DNA from: Anaerolineales bacterium
GTDB taxonomy: Bacteria; Chloroflexota; Anaerolineae; Anaerolineales; Villigracilaceae
Assembly: GCA_016934715.1 (NCBI GenBank)
Contig: JAFGSI010000018.1
Location: forward strand, 62,001 to 126,000
Direction: 5' to 3'
DNA length: 64,000 nt
The notes beneath the pieces are model-generated. The model ran no database searches. It was not told the origin of the DNA and saw only the letters and a list, made by a program, of their open reading frames with translations. Shown here one piece after another: positions 8,435 through 18,300 of this stretch (the first letter of the stretch is position 1; each line of letters begins with the position of its first letter). The translations under genes were made by a program, and so were the position numbers.

Positions 8435-10111
8435 TCAGGGCTGTTCGCCCTCGTCCACTGCCCGTTGGGTGACCAGGTACCATTCATAGATGGTATTGAA
8501 ACGGTCACCTGGCTCGAACAAAGGCGCCACCTGCACACCGTTCACCGCCGCGTCCACGCCGTAGTTGTAGACCGGGTAAAAGAGCGGCAAAGCCGGCATT
8601 TCACGGGCAAAGATCACCTGGAAATTCCGGTATAGGCGGGCGCGTACATCGCGATCGGCGATCACGCGAGCCTGCTCAAGGTATTCGCTCGCTGTCCGGT
8701 TATCCCACTGGGAATAGTTCTGCCCACCGGTGGCCGCGGACTGATGCCAGAAGGGATAGGGGTCCGGGTCGTAAGAGCGGCTCATGTCCAGGTCCACCAG
8801 GGCAGCCTCGTAATTGCGCAGCGCCAGGCTGTCATTGAGCAGGCTCCCGTAACTGACCACTTGCAAGTTGACCTCGACCCCAATCGCAGCCCAATTCTCC
8901 TGGATAACCCCGGCCAACTGGGCATGCAGTTCATCATCAGGAACAAGCATGTTGAAACTGAGCGGAACGCCATCCTTCTCACGCACGGTCCCGTTGGCGG
9001 GGATGACGTAGCCTTCGTCCTTGAGGAGTTCGACAGCACCATCCGGGTCGAAGCTCATCAGGTCAATACCGTCATAGTAAGCCCAGGTCCCGGGCAGGAT
9101 CGGGCTGTCAGCGATGATCGCCTGGCCGTGGAGGTATTGGTTAACCATCCACTGGCGGTTCACGCTCATCAGCAGGGCCAGGCGAACATTCTTCTCCTGG
9201 AAGAAGGCCACCTCATTGTTGTTCAGGTTGAGCAGGACCAGGGTCAGACGCGGCAGGCGGCTGGAGTATAAGTTCAAACCAGGCTCAGCCAGTGCATCCG
9301 CGACCACGTCTGTCGCGATCTGGCCGATCGCCAGCACTTCCCCTGCGCGGTAGGCCTCCAGTGCAGCCGCCGAATCGGGATAATAACGGAAAACGATCTG
9401 CTCGATATAGGGAACCGGACCATAATAACTCGTATTGGCGGCCAGGATCACGCCGGTCACCTGGCCTTGCTCGACGAGCAGCTCCTGGAAACGATATGGG
9501 CCCGTCCCGACCGGCAGCAGGTTAAATGGGGCATTGGCCAATTGGTCAGGCGGGACATTCTGAAGCAGGTGCAGCGGCAGGATCCCGAACGTAAGATAAT
9601 CCAGGAAGGGAGAGAACGGCTCGGGCAGGCGGAACTGCAGGGTCTTATCGTCCAGCCGGACAACCTCGATCTCGATCCACAGGTTCTGGACATCGGCCGG
9701 GAAACTCGAATAGCCGCTGCGCAGAAGGCCAATGGTGAAGAGCACATCATCGGAAGTTACCGGCCGGCCATCATGCCAGTAAGCATTGGTCCGGATCGAG
9801 ACATTGTAGATCGTCCCGTCCGCCGAGACGCCCCACGATTCGGCCAGGTCGGCAAAGGGGGTCCCATACGAGTCGAATCGCAGCAGACCGCTGAAGATCA
9901 GGTGATCTACTTCCCGATCGACACGATTGTTCAGATCGAGCATCGGATTCAGCCGCGAAAAAGAACCGACCAGGGCCTCGGTATAGATCCCTCCGCTCGC
10001 CGGTTCGGGAAGTGTAATCGTCGCTTCCGAACCCTTCTGGGTCAGGAGCAGGACCGCGACCACAACCAGGGTCAGGATGACGATCAGGATTTGCCAGCGC
10101 AGCTTTTTCAT
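8435..10111 (-). CDS. Peptide/nickel-type ABC solute-binding protein (SBP_bac_5)
   Basis: At 558 residues it has the size and order of family 5 substrate-binding proteins: an N-terminal membrane segment (about 6-25) without a lipobox, then PASGGIYTEALVGSFSRLNP, the DLAESWGVSADGTIY strand, the FRLPEPFSPFLDYL region, VGTGPYRF, and the helix carrying LNLNNN and VRLALLMSVNR. It probably binds oligopeptides outside the membrane, held by its uncleaved helix. No permease genes follow, so the transporter is encoded elsewhere. The ATG has no visible Shine-Dalgarno and lies only 12 bases past a terminator-like hairpin that separates it from secG. Confidence 0.87.
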   Translation of the reverse strand: MKKLRWQILIVILTLVVVAVLLLTQKGSEATITLPEPASGGIYTEALVGSFSRLNPMLDLNNRVDREVDHLIFSGLLRFDSYGTPFADLAESWGVSADGTIYNVSIRTNAYWHDGRPVTSDDVLFTIGLLRSGYSSFPADVQNLWIEIEVVRLDDKTLQFRLPEPFSPFLDYLTFGILPLHLLQNVPPDQLANAPFNLLPVGTGPYRFQELLVEQGQVTGVILAANTSYYGPVPYIEQIVFRYYPDSAAALEAYRAGEVLAIGQIATDVVADALAEPGLNLYSSRLPRLTLVLLNLNNNEVAFFQEKNVRLALLMSVNRQWMVNQYLHGQAIIADSPILPGTWAYYDGIDLMSFDPDGAVELLKDEGYVIPANGTVREKDGVPLSFNMLVPDDELHAQLAGVIQENWAAIGVEVNLQVVSYGSLLNDSLALRNYEAALVDLDMSRSYDPDPYPFWHQSAATGGQNYSQWDNRTASEYLEQARVIADRDVRARLYRNFQVIFAREMPALPLFYPVYNYGVDAAVNGVQVAPLFEPGDRFNTIYEWYLVTQRAVDEGEQP

Positions 10112-10123
10112 AGGAGCATTAAA

Positions 10124-10169
10124 AGAAAGGCCTCACCCGAGACGCAAGCGATCCGGAGATGGCCTTTCT
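10124..10169 (-). terminator. Intrinsic terminator after secG
   Basis: On the minus strand AGAAAGGCC and GGCCTTTCT pair across a 28-base loop that can fold further, and the descending side runs into TTTCTTTTAAT. It ends secG transcripts and lies directly before the solute-binding protein start, so it could also limit read-through into that gene. Confidence 0.6.
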
Positions 10170-10184
10170 CGACATGACCGATTA

Positions 10185-10412
10185 TCAACGAGAGACCAGA
10201 ATCACGATGGCAATGGCCAGGATGAAGAAAAGCACGCTGAAGGCGATCGTGATATAGAACAGCACCCTTTCGATGCCCCGGCGGGCGGTAAATACGCCAC
10301 CCGTATCCGAGCCGGTCAAACCACCCAGGCCGGCGCCCTTGCTCTGCAGAATAATACTGGCGACGAGAGCGATCGATGTTACAATCAACGCGATGTTGAG
10401 GATTCTTTCCAT
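10185..10412 (-). CDS. secG: Preprotein translocase subunit SecG
   Basis: The 75-residue protein has the SecG layout: first membrane helix (residues 4-21), the conserved ILQSKGAGLGGL loop, a Gly/Thr stretch with TARRGIERVLFY, and a second helix (50-72). SecG associates with SecYE and assists protein export. The start has an ideal AGGAGG site eight bases upstream and a consensus promoter further up. As usual for secG it is separate from secY and secE. Confidence 0.92.
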   Translation of the reverse strand: MERILNIALIVTSIALVASIILQSKGAGLGGLTGSDTGGVFTARRGIERVLFYITIAFSVLFFILAIAIVILVSR

Positions 10413-10440
10413 TCAGACCTCCTAAGGATTTTGCCGTTGA

Positions 10441-10470
10441 ATTATACCTGCGAAGAGGGAAAACCGTCAA
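10441..10470 (-). promoter_or_regulatory. Strong sigma-70 promoter for secG
   Basis: TTGACG (10465-10470) and TATAAT (10441-10446) are spaced by 18 bases on the minus strand, giving a leader of about 20 bases that holds the AGGAGG site. Confidence 0.75.
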
Positions 10471-10505
10471 CCAGTGACTACCTCACGGGATCAGAGACAG
10501 ATTTC

Positions 10506-11564
10506 ATGCACGAACTGACCGTCAACCTGCATCTCCACACCACCTACTCCGACGGGACCGGCACGCATACCGACCTGGCACGGGCGGCCTTGAAGACCGG
10601 CGTGGATGTACTCCTGGTCAGCGACCACAACGTCTTGGTCCAGGGGGTCGATGCCTACCATCGCGATGAGAGCCGGCGGGTGCTCGTCCTGGCCGGCGAG
10701 GAGGTCCACGACCAGGACCGCCAGCCACAGAAGAATCACCTGCTGGTCTTCGGAGCAGACCGGGAACTGGCTACCCTGGCAGACGATCCACAGGCGCTGA
10801 TCAATGCCGTCCGCCACGCCGGGGGGATCTGTTTCATCGCCCACCCCAACGACCCGGAACTGCCAGCCTTCGGCGAGGGCGATATCTCGTGGGTCGACTG
10901 GGAGGTGCGCGGCTTCACCGGGATCGAGCTGTGGAATGGATTCAGCGAACTCAAGACTCTGGTCAGGAACAAGCTGGACGGCCTGTTTTACGCTTATTTT
11001 CCAGAGACCATCGCCCGCGGCCCGCTCCCGGCCACCCTGGCACTGTGGGATGCACTGATGGCCAAGGGCCAACCCGTGGTTGCCGTCGGCGGCTCGGATG
11101 CCCATGCCCGCCGAATGTCGATGGGGCCGCTGCGGCGGACCATCTTCCCCTACGAATTTCATTTTTCCGCGATCAACACCCACCTGCTGGTCTCCGAGCC
11201 ACTGCTGGGCGACCTGGATCGCGACCGCCGGCTGATCCTGAACGCCCTGGCCGCTGGTCACTGTTTCATCGGCTATGATCTACCCGCTTCGACGGACGGC
11301 TTCCGGTTTTCAGCCCACGGCCTCGAGCAAAACGCCATCTTGGGCGACGAGATCCCGATCGGCAGGGGGGTCACGCTGCAGATCAAGCTGCCCGCACGCG
11401 CCGAGATCCACCTGCTCAAGAACGGCCGGTTGGTCCGCAAGGCAAATGCCGAGGCGCTGGCCTACGTCACCAATGAGCCCGGCGTATACCGCGTCGAGGC
11501 CTACCGATCCTTCCTGGGCCGGCGGCGCGGCTGGATCTTCAGCAACCCGATCTACGTGCGCTGA
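10506..11564 (+). CDS. PHP-domain metal-dependent phosphoesterase-like protein
   Basis: The 352-residue protein opens with the PHP motif NLHLHTTYSDGTG (metal His pair and Asp), continues with VSDHN (about residue 40), a conserved FIAHPND, and ends its catalytic part with VGGSDAHA (about 195-202). PHP proteins are di- or trinuclear metal phosphoesterases related to the DNA polymerase III PHP domain. A C-terminal beta-rich extension (about 265-352) may bind the substrate. The start at 10506 coincides with the motif beginning; the longer open frame upstream crosses the secG promoter and is excluded. An alpha/beta hydrolase follows after five bases. Confidence 0.8.
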   Translation: MHELTVNLHLHTTYSDGTGTHTDLARAALKTGVDVLLVSDHNVLVQGVDAYHRDESRRVLVLAGEEVHDQDRQPQKNHLLVFGADRELATLADDPQALINAVRHAGGICFIAHPNDPELPAFGEGDISWVDWEVRGFTGIELWNGFSELKTLVRNKLDGLFYAYFPETIARGPLPATLALWDALMAKGQPVVAVGGSDAHARRMSMGPLRRTIFPYEFHFSAINTHLLVSEPLLGDLDRDRRLILNALAAGHCFIGYDLPASTDGFRFSAHGLEQNAILGDEIPIGRGVTLQIKLPARAEIHLLKNGRLVRKANAEALAYVTNEPGVYRVEAYRSFLGRRRGWIFSNPIYVR

Positions 11565-11569
11565 GGACT

Positions 11570-12628
11570 ATGAAGGCTCCCCCACTGCGCTCGCCCGTAA
11601 TCATCGGCAACACCCTGATCGGTCTGGTGATCGGCCTGGCAGTCGGATATTCAATTTTCAGCATTCTTCCCGGCATCCTGTGTGGGACCCTGGCCGGGGC
11701 GCTGCTGGGCTGGTTGACGGAAGCACTCTTCGCCCGGCCAGGCGAAGTACCCCGGCGGCGTCCGCGTCGGCTGCTGGTGCTTGTCCTATTAGAAGCCCTG
11801 CTGATCCTCTATGTGATGATCCCGGCCTTCAGCGCCTACCGCTTCGTCCACCCTGGCCGGGCAGCGGTGGGGATGACCCCGGTCGAGGCCGGGTTCGAGG
11901 CCAGTGCCCTGACTCTGACCACCCGCGACGGGATCACGATCAAAGCATGGTACATCCCGCCGCAAAATGGAGCGGTCGTGATCGTCCTGCACGGCCACTC
12001 CGGCAACCGGGTTGGGATGGTACCCTACGCCGAACTGTTGCGCGCCCAGGGCTACGGTGTGCTGCTGCCCGACATGCGCGCCCACGGGGACAGCGGCGGC
12101 GAAATCTACACCCATTGTCTCGCCGGCGCTGACATCGAAGCAGCCGTCGCCTACCTGATCAACCAGGACCCCGACCTCGCCATCGGATTGCTCGGCTTCT
12201 CCTCCGGCGGACACACTTCCCTGTGCGCAATGGCATCCCTGAGCGAGATCCGGGCTGCCTTCGTTGACGGCGTAAGCTGGAACCAGACCGAAGACACCCT
12301 GGGCCCCATGCCGGCTGAGATCCAGCCCTTTTTCTTCATGACCCCCGCCAACTGGCTGACCTTCCGCTTCGCCGACTGGTTCAGCGGTTATCAGGACGAG
12401 TTGTCGGTCCGCGAGATGATTCCGCTGATCGGGGACCGTCCGGTCTACTTCGTCGCCGCAGGCAACGACCGTTACGAGCCGGCCATGAACCGCCGTTTCG
12501 CCGGTTGGCTGGGCCCCGGCGCCTCGCTGTGGGTCATCCCGGGGGCCAACCACTGCCAGGGATACTGGCTGGAACCGGAAGGATACACACGGCGGTTAAT
12601 CACCTTTTTTAATGAAAACCTGCACTAA
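11570..12628 (+). CDS. Membrane-anchored alpha/beta hydrolase
   Basis: The 352-residue protein has three N-terminal hydrophobic segments (about 10-30, 33-52 and 66-85), then an alpha/beta-hydrolase domain. Visible elements are the oxyanion strand VVIVLHGHSGNR, the LLPDMRAHGDSGG loop, the nucleophile elbow GFSSGG, and a late NHCQGY carrying the probable catalytic His. The hydrolase domain is like BAAT/dienelactone-type esterases of the bacterial membrane. Substrate is unknown. It sits five bases behind the PHP gene with a GAGG site in the gap, so the two are probably co-transcribed. Confidence 0.75.
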   Translation: MKAPPLRSPVIIGNTLIGLVIGLAVGYSIFSILPGILCGTLAGALLGWLTEALFARPGEVPRRRPRRLLVLVLLEALLILYVMIPAFSAYRFVHPGRAAVGMTPVEAGFEASALTLTTRDGITIKAWYIPPQNGAVVIVLHGHSGNRVGMVPYAELLRAQGYGVLLPDMRAHGDSGGEIYTHCLAGADIEAAVAYLINQDPDLAIGLLGFSSGGHTSLCAMASLSEIRAAFVDGVSWNQTEDTLGPMPAEIQPFFFMTPANWLTFRFADWFSGYQDELSVREMIPLIGDRPVYFVAAGNDRYEPAMNRRFAGWLGPGASLWVIPGANHCQGYWLEPEGYTRRLITFFNENLH

Positions 12629-12659
12629 GCGGGCCCTCCCCAAAACCCACCTTTTAGCG

Positions 12660-12701
12660 TACAATATCGCCCGTCTTCCGCCGCGCCTTCGCGCGCGGCG
12701 G
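12660..12701 (+). promoter_or_regulatory. Leader of the rpsF operon: candidate -10 box and GC hairpin
   Basis: TACAAT at 12660-12665 could be a -10 box, with a poor -35. The leader then forms a nine-base GC-only stem (CCGCCGCGC 12678-12686 with GCGCGGCGG 12693-12701). Many bacteria carry an S6:S18-binding structure in this leader; whether this hairpin is one cannot be told by eye. Confidence 0.4.
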
Positions 12702-12770
12702 CTTTCCGCCCCTGGCCTGACCCACGGTGAGAGACCAGGAGCATATCCCAAGGAAAGGAGGCTTTTCCGT

Positions 12771-13055
12771 ATGCGCAAGTATGAACTAGTGTGCGTGATC
12801 CATACCGACCAGGATGAAGCTGCTTTCAACGGCATCATCGACAAGGTCAAGAGCTGGGTCAGCGATGCCGGTGGCAATGTGGACAAGGTCGATGTCTGGG
12901 GCCGCAAGCGAATGTCCTATGCCATCCGCAAGCAGCGTGAGGGACAGTATGTCCTGTTCAATATCACCATGCCCCCGACCGCCACGTCGGTCCTGGATCA
13001 GAATCTGCGATTTCTGGAGCCCGTCATTCGCTACATGATCACAGTCGTTGATTAA
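12771..13055 (+). CDS. rpsF: 30S ribosomal protein S6
   Basis: The 94-residue product begins MRKYELVCVIHTDQDE and contains VDVWGRKRMSYAIRKQREGQYVLF, the S6 core that contacts S18 on the platform of the small subunit. Length fits the family. An AAGGAAAGGAGG site lies ten bases upstream of the ATG, and this start is preferred over a longer frame crossing the leader hairpin. ssb and rpsR follow, the classic rpsF-ssb-rpsR order; rplI, often next, is absent. Confidence 0.95.
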   Translation: MRKYELVCVIHTDQDEAAFNGIIDKVKSWVSDAGGNVDKVDVWGRKRMSYAIRKQREGQYVLFNITMPPTATSVLDQNLRFLEPVIRYMITVVD

Positions 13056-13103
13056 TCGATCAGTACCAGGTCGGATGCTTGCCTGTTGTGTGAGGAGGAT
13101 AAC

Positions 13104-13529
13104 ATGAGTCGTGGATTGAACAAGGTCATGATCATTGGCCACCTGGGACGCGATCCGGAAATGCGCTACACACCCTCCGGCCGCCCCGTGACCACCTTCA
13201 CAGTTGCCACCAGTCGGTCCTGGAAGACCGCCGACGGCGAACACCACACGGAGACCGAATGGTTCAATATTGTCACCTGGGGCAACCTGGCTGAAATCTG
13301 CAAGCAGTACCTGACCAAGGGCCAGCAAGTCTACATCGAAGGCCGCCTCCAAACCCGACGCTGGGAAGACAAAGAAGGTGTCAAGCACTCAACCGTTGAG
13401 GTCGTCGCCTCCGAGATGATGATGCTCGGCGAGCGCCGCGAGGCCAACCACGGCCGATCCGGCGAAGAGGTTGGCACCGACGAAGAAATCGAACCTCAGG
13501 CCAAAGAAGAGGACGAATTCCCCTTCTAG
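13104..13529 (+). CDS. ssb: Single-stranded DNA-binding protein
   Basis: The 141-residue protein has the SSB OB-fold: [51 protein letters not shown] and the [20 protein letters not shown] strand. A short acidic linker leads to the tip DEFPF, the docking peptide for repair and replication partners. GAGGAGG lies before the ATG at 13104, which is chosen over an upstream GTG-type extension. It binds single-stranded DNA as a tetramer in replication and repair. Confidence 0.95.
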   Translation: MSRGLNKVMIIGHLGRDPEMRYTPSGRPVTTFTVATSRSWKTADGEHHTETEWFNIVTWGNLAEICKQYLTKGQQVYIEGRLQTRRWEDKEGVKHSTVEVVASEMMMLGERREANHGRSGEEVGTDEEIEPQAKEEDEFPF

Positions 13530-13554
13530 GCTGAAGCATGGAGAAACATTCAAA

Positions 13555-13830
13555 ATGGACCATAATACCAACGGACCAGAACATGGCCAGGAACGCCGCT
13601 ACGTGGCGCGTCCGAAGGTTTGCCAGTTCTGCATCGACAAACACCTGGCGATCGACTACAAACAAACCGACGTCCTGCGCCGCTTCGTCACCGAGGAGGG
13701 CAAGATCCGCCCGCGCCGTCAGACCGGAACCTGCGCCAAACACCAGCGCCAGCTGGCCGGCGCGGTCAAGCGCGCCCGTCACATCGGCCTGCTGCCGTTT
13801 ACCGGCGGCTCGTGGGACGACGAAGGTTGA
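13555..13830 (+). CDS. rpsR: 30S ribosomal protein S18
   Basis: The 91-residue product contains [37 protein letters not shown] and [18 protein letters not shown], the S18 core. Cys pairs in KVCQFC and a third in GTCAKH mark the Cys-containing (zinc-type) paralogue form. The N-terminus ([15 protein letters not shown]) is longer than in E. coli. The start is set by GGAG about 11 bases upstream and the end of ssb only 25 bases away. Confidence 0.94.
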   Translation: MDHNTNGPEHGQERRYVARPKVCQFCIDKHLAIDYKQTDVLRRFVTEEGKIRPRRQTGTCAKHQRQLAGAVKRARHIGLLPFTGGSWDDEG

Positions 13831-13859
13831 CCTGAAAAGACATCCCACGCAATGATTTC

Positions 13860-13886
13860 GGGGCATGGGAATCAACCCCATGCCCC
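13860..13886 (+). other. Hairpin between rpsR and the isomerase gene
   Basis: Ten-base perfect stem GGGGCATGGG/CCCATGCCCC with a seven-base loop, 30 bases after rpsR. No T-run follows, so it is a stability element or a weak terminator at best. Confidence 0.4.
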
Positions 13887-13950
13887 ACATCCTGGCTGCC
13901 CCGTTCGGGAGCATCACGCCCGGCCGGCCGCCAAAACCCGCGAGGTACTC

Positions 13951-15291
13951 ATGGCTGACAAAAAATCCGCCAGAATCGTATCGAAGAAACACCTGGCCCG
14001 CCTGGAACGTGAACGCCGCCAGGCCAGAGCGATCGTCATCGCTGCAATCACCATCATCGCCATCGTGGTCGGCATGATCGGTTACGGCATTCTGGACCAG
14101 ACCGTCCTGCAGGCCCGCAAACCGATTGTCCGCATCAACGATTACACCATCACCGTTGGAGAATTCCAGCTGCGGGCTCGCATGCAGCGCCTGAGCATCA
14201 TCGGCGAATACATGCAGAACTACTCCTTCGCCTTGATGTTCGGCGCCACCGACCCGGCCACCGACAGCTATTGGGGAGAACAACTCTTCGAGATCGAGGC
14301 CCGTCTGCTGCCCAACGCGCTCGCCGACCAAGTGCTCGAACAGGCAATCCATGTTGTTCTGATCCGGCAATTTGCCGAGGCCAATGGCATCCAGGTCACC
14401 GAAGAGGAGATCGACCAGGCCATTCGCGATGCCTTCGGATACTACCCCGACGGCACCCCCACCCCGGCCCCGACCTCAGCATCGGTCGTCTTCCCGACCC
14501 TGTCCGCAACCGAACTGGCGATGGTCTCCCCGACCCCCTCGCCCACCGTCGGCCCGACCGCCACATCCCAGCCCACTCCAACCCCCGACCTGACTGCCAC
14601 CCCGACAGTCGTTCCCACGGCAACCTACACCCCGACCCTCTACACCCAGGAAGGCTTCGCTACGCAATATCAGGATGCCCTGACGTACTACAATTCCGAG
14701 ACCGGAATGACGGAGGCGGAATTCCGCCGCATGTTCTTCGAAGAGACCCTCTACCGCTCGCGGGTCTTTGACCTCGTCACCGCGGATGTCCCCAGCACGC
14801 AGGAACAGGTCTGGGCCCGCCACATTCTGGTTGCCGACGAATCAACTGCCATCGTCGTTATCATGTTGCTCAATAACGGCGTCGACTTTGCCACCCTGGC
14901 CGGCGACTACTCCCAGGACCAGGGCAGCGCGATCAGCGGCGGCGACCTGGGCTGGTTCAGCCGCGGTATGATGATCGAGCCCTTCGAAGAGGCTGCCTTC
15001 ACCCTGCCGGTCGGCGAGATCAGCGAACCGATCCAATCCGAGTTCGGCTACCACATCATCCAGGTCATCGCCCACCAGGACCGGCCGCTGAACGACAGTG
15101 AATTTCAACAGGCCAAGGAACTGGCTTTCCAGGAGTGGCTGGCAGCCCAACTGGAGGCTTCCGAGGTGGACTATTCCATCATCGTGACCGGCAACGCCCA
15201 GGAATTCTGGGCCCTGGTACCGGATGAGCCGAGCCTCGATGCTGCGATCAACGCCTTCCGAATGCAACTCGAGGGACAGGTCGCGCCCTGA
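13951..15291 (+). CDS. Membrane-anchored parvulin-type peptidyl-prolyl isomerase
   Basis: The 446-residue protein has a basic start, one membrane helix (about residues 29-51), a SurA/PrsA-like N-terminal chaperone region, an internal Thr/Pro-rich linker (about 168-230), then a rotamase domain with WARHILVADE, FATLAGDYSQDQGSAI and GGDLGWFSRGMMIEPFE, ending FGYHIIQVI. It would speed folding of exported proteins outside the membrane. The linker inserted between the chaperone halves is unusual. The start at 13951 follows CGAGGT and avoids the hairpin in the spacer. Confidence 0.85.
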   Translation: MADKKSARIVSKKHLARLERERRQARAIVIAAITIIAIVVGMIGYGILDQTVLQARKPIVRINDYTITVGEFQLRARMQRLSIIGEYMQNYSFALMFGATDPATDSYWGEQLFEIEARLLPNALADQVLEQAIHVVLIRQFAEANGIQVTEEEIDQAIRDAFGYYPDGTPTPAPTSASVVFPTLSATELAMVSPTPSPTVGPTATSQPTPTPDLTATPTVVPTATYTPTLYTQEGFATQYQDALTYYNSETGMTEAEFRRMFFEETLYRSRVFDLVTADVPSTQEQVWARHILVADESTAIVVIMLLNNGVDFATLAGDYSQDQGSAISGGDLGWFSRGMMIEPFEEAAFTLPVGEISEPIQSEFGYHIIQVIAHQDRPLNDSEFQQAKELAFQEWLAAQLEASEVDYSIIVTGNAQEFWALVPDEPSLDAAINAFRMQLEGQVAP

Positions 15292-15311
15292 TCCTCCAGG
15301 CCGAGAATTGC

Positions 15312-15346
15312 AACCGGCCAGCCTTTCGGCTGGCCGGTTTGGTCTT
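15312..15346. terminator. Bidirectional terminator between isomerase gene and smc
   Basis: Perfect 12-base stem AACCGGCCAGCC/GGCTGGCCGGTT with a TTTC loop, followed by TTGGTCTT on the plus strand. It separates two convergent genes. Confidence 0.75.
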
Positions 15347-15363
15347 AAAGATGCGGGGCAACT

Positions 15364-18300
15364 CTATTTCAAGTATTCCTCCGAGACCTCGTCCAGGCGC
15401 AGGCTGATCACCTGGCTGGTCGAATCGCGGCCCATTGTCACCCCGTAGATGACATCCGCCGCCTGGACCGTGTTGCGGTTATGGGTGATGATGACGAACT
15501 GGGTCTGCTGGCTCAGTTCGAGCAGCAGGTCACGGAAACGGCCCACATTGGCCTCATCGAGCATCGCATCCACCTCATCCATCACACAGACGGGGGTCGG
15601 CGAGACTTTGAGCAGGGCGAACACCAGGGCGATGGCAGTCAGGCTGCGCTCGCCGCCGGAGAGCAGCGAGAGCCCTTGTTCACGGCGCCCGGGTAGACGG
15701 GCTTCGATGTCGATGCCAGTATCGCTCAGATTATCGGGGTCGGTCAGCACCAGGCGGGCCGAGCCGCCGCCGAACAGGCGGTGAAATATGACGTGGAACT
15801 CGGCAGCCACCTCGTCGAACGTCTTCTGAAATTCGCGACGGGTCAGCTCGTCCAGTTCGGCGATCACCTGGCGCAGGTCTGTTTCAGCCTTGCGCAGGTC
15901 GTCCATCTGGGTACTGAGGAATTCGAAGCGCTCTTTGACCGACGTGTATTCGGCCTGCGCCTCCGGGTTGATCGGCCCCATGCGGCGCAGCAGAGCCTTT
16001 TGCTGGGCCATCTGCGGTTCAAGGTCGGATGGAAGCTCGGTCAGGACAGGCAGCTGGCGCACCATGCCCTCGAGCGGCAGCGGCACCGGTCCCTCCACCG
16101 AGGGTGTGTATTCGAATTCGACCAGCCCAAAATCATCCTCGATCTTCTGGCGCAGGCTTTCCAGGGCCTCCTGCCGACGTCCCAGGTCGAGTTGGATCTG
16201 TGTGTACTGGCGTTCGACCAGTGACAGCTGCTGCTGGTTCTCGGCCTCCTGACCCTGCAAGCCCTGCTCCTGGGCCTCGGCCGACTCGAGCTCCTTCTCG
16301 GCCGGCTCGATCAGGCCGCCCAACTCATCCAGTTGACCATGCAGTTCCCGCTCCTGGCTACGCAGGCTCTCCTTTTCCTTCTCAAGGTCAGTCAGGGCCT
16401 GCTCGAGTTCCGTGAGCCGGACCCCCTGGGCAGAGTGCAGGTCCTGCAAGCGCTGCTGTCTGCCTTTCCGCTCCATCCAGCGTGCCCGGGCATCCGAGTG
16501 GGCCCGTTCGGCCACCGCCAGACGGGTGCTCCAGTAGGTCACCTGGGACTGGAACTCGTCCAGGGTCAGGGCCGTCAGGGCCATGGTCCCGGACTGGATC
16601 TCGTGGAGCAGATCCCCGGTCTCGGTCTCGATCCGGGTCAGGTCGGCGGCAGTCCGTTCGTGCTCATCCCGGGAATCCTTGATCTCGGACTGCAGGCTCT
16701 CCTGCTGGGCAGCCTGCCAGTCTCGCTGCCGCCGGGCCGCTTCCACCCGGACCCCGGCCTGATTCGCCTCCACCTGGGCCTGTTCCTGGGTGACGCGTTT
16801 CTCTTCCAGCGCGGCGCTGGAAGCCGCGACCTGTTCCTCGACCGCGGAAATTTCGTCGAGCGTGGTCCCCAGCTTGCGGTCCAGGGCGGTGGCCTGGCGT
16901 TCGACCTTGGCCAGTGCTTCGCCCAATTCACGCCGCTGGCGCGGCCGGCTGAGGGTTGCGCCAGCGGCGGACCTGCCGGCCAGCACCGGGCCACTGGCAG
17001 AAAAGACCTCGCCCTGCAGGGTCACCGCCCGGAGGTTGCCGCCCTGCCCGGAGAGCAGCCGGCGGGCTGCGGCCCGGTCGCTCACGATCAGCACCTGTCC
17101 AAGCAACAGGTCGAGGGCCGGGCGCAATTCAGCCGCTGCCTGGACCAGATCGGCTGCCACACCCAGACAGTCGGGGTCGGTGGGGGCACGGAGCGCTTCA
17201 GCCGGGACCAGCCAGTCGAGCGGCAGGAGCGACGCCCGGCCCGAGTCCTCCCCCTGAAGCAGGGCCAGGGCCTGTTCGGCATCGGCACCCGATCGCAGCA
17301 GGATCGCATCGGTATATTCGCCCAAGGCCGCGGCAACGGCGACCACCAGTTCTGCCGGGACATCGAGGCTCGACGAGAGGGCGCCCTGCGCGCCCCCCAG
17401 GCGTTCCTGACGGGCAGCCTCGAGCAGCAGCCGGGCGCCGTCGGCATACCCGGCCAGGCTCTGCTCGGCCTGGTCCAGGACCTCGATCTGGGTCTTCAGG
17501 CGGGTCGCTTCCATCTCCAGGGCAGCTCGCTCCGCGGCCTGGGTCTTGCGGGTCGTCTCCAAGGCAATCAGGCGCTTGCGGACCGAATCCAGGGCGCCTT
17601 CAGCCTGCTTCAGGGCGGCCTCGGCCCTGCGGACGGCTTTCACGATGCGCTCAAGGGCGCTCTCGGCGGCATGGACCTCCGCCTGCACATCACCCAGGGC
17701 CTGCTCCCCAGCGGCGAATTTCTCCTGCTGGGCTTCAGCGCGACGCTTCAATTCATCGAGACGGCCCTCCAACTGGGCCTGGTGGGCAGTCAGGCGATTC
17801 AGATCCTTGCGGGCTTCCTGGAGGCGGCTCTCCATTTCAGCCATCTCTGCCTGGCGGTTCTCGAGGGCCTCCTGGGCGGCCGCCATCTGGACCTGGGCCT
17901 CGTCGAATTCTGCCAGCAACCGGGCCGCCTCACTCTCCGACTCGGCCAGGCGCTCCCCGTCTACCCGGTTTTCTTCAGCCAGGCGAGCCTGTTCGCTGCG
18001 GGCTGCCTGCAGGTTATCGAGAATCGAACGACGCCGCTCGTCCAGGACAGCCAGGCTGCGGCTGATCCTCTCGTGCTGGTTGTGCAACTGGGCCGACTGA
18101 CGATGCCAGGAATTCAGCCGGGCCCGCAACCCCTGCAGTCGGTCACGGTAAGAAGAAAACGAGTCGCGCACCCCCTGGTAGGCCTCGCGGGCCTGCTGGA
18201 TCTTAACCTCGAAATCGTGAGCCATGCTGCGCGCATCGGTCAATTCGCGCTGGGCGGCGTGCCAGTGGTAGCCGTACCAGTCGAGCAGCAGGACGCGCAG

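Noticed and set aside
10077-10505. Long N-terminal extension of the PHP gene
   Set aside because: It runs antisense through secG and its promoter; the PHP motif begins at residue 7 from ATG 10506.
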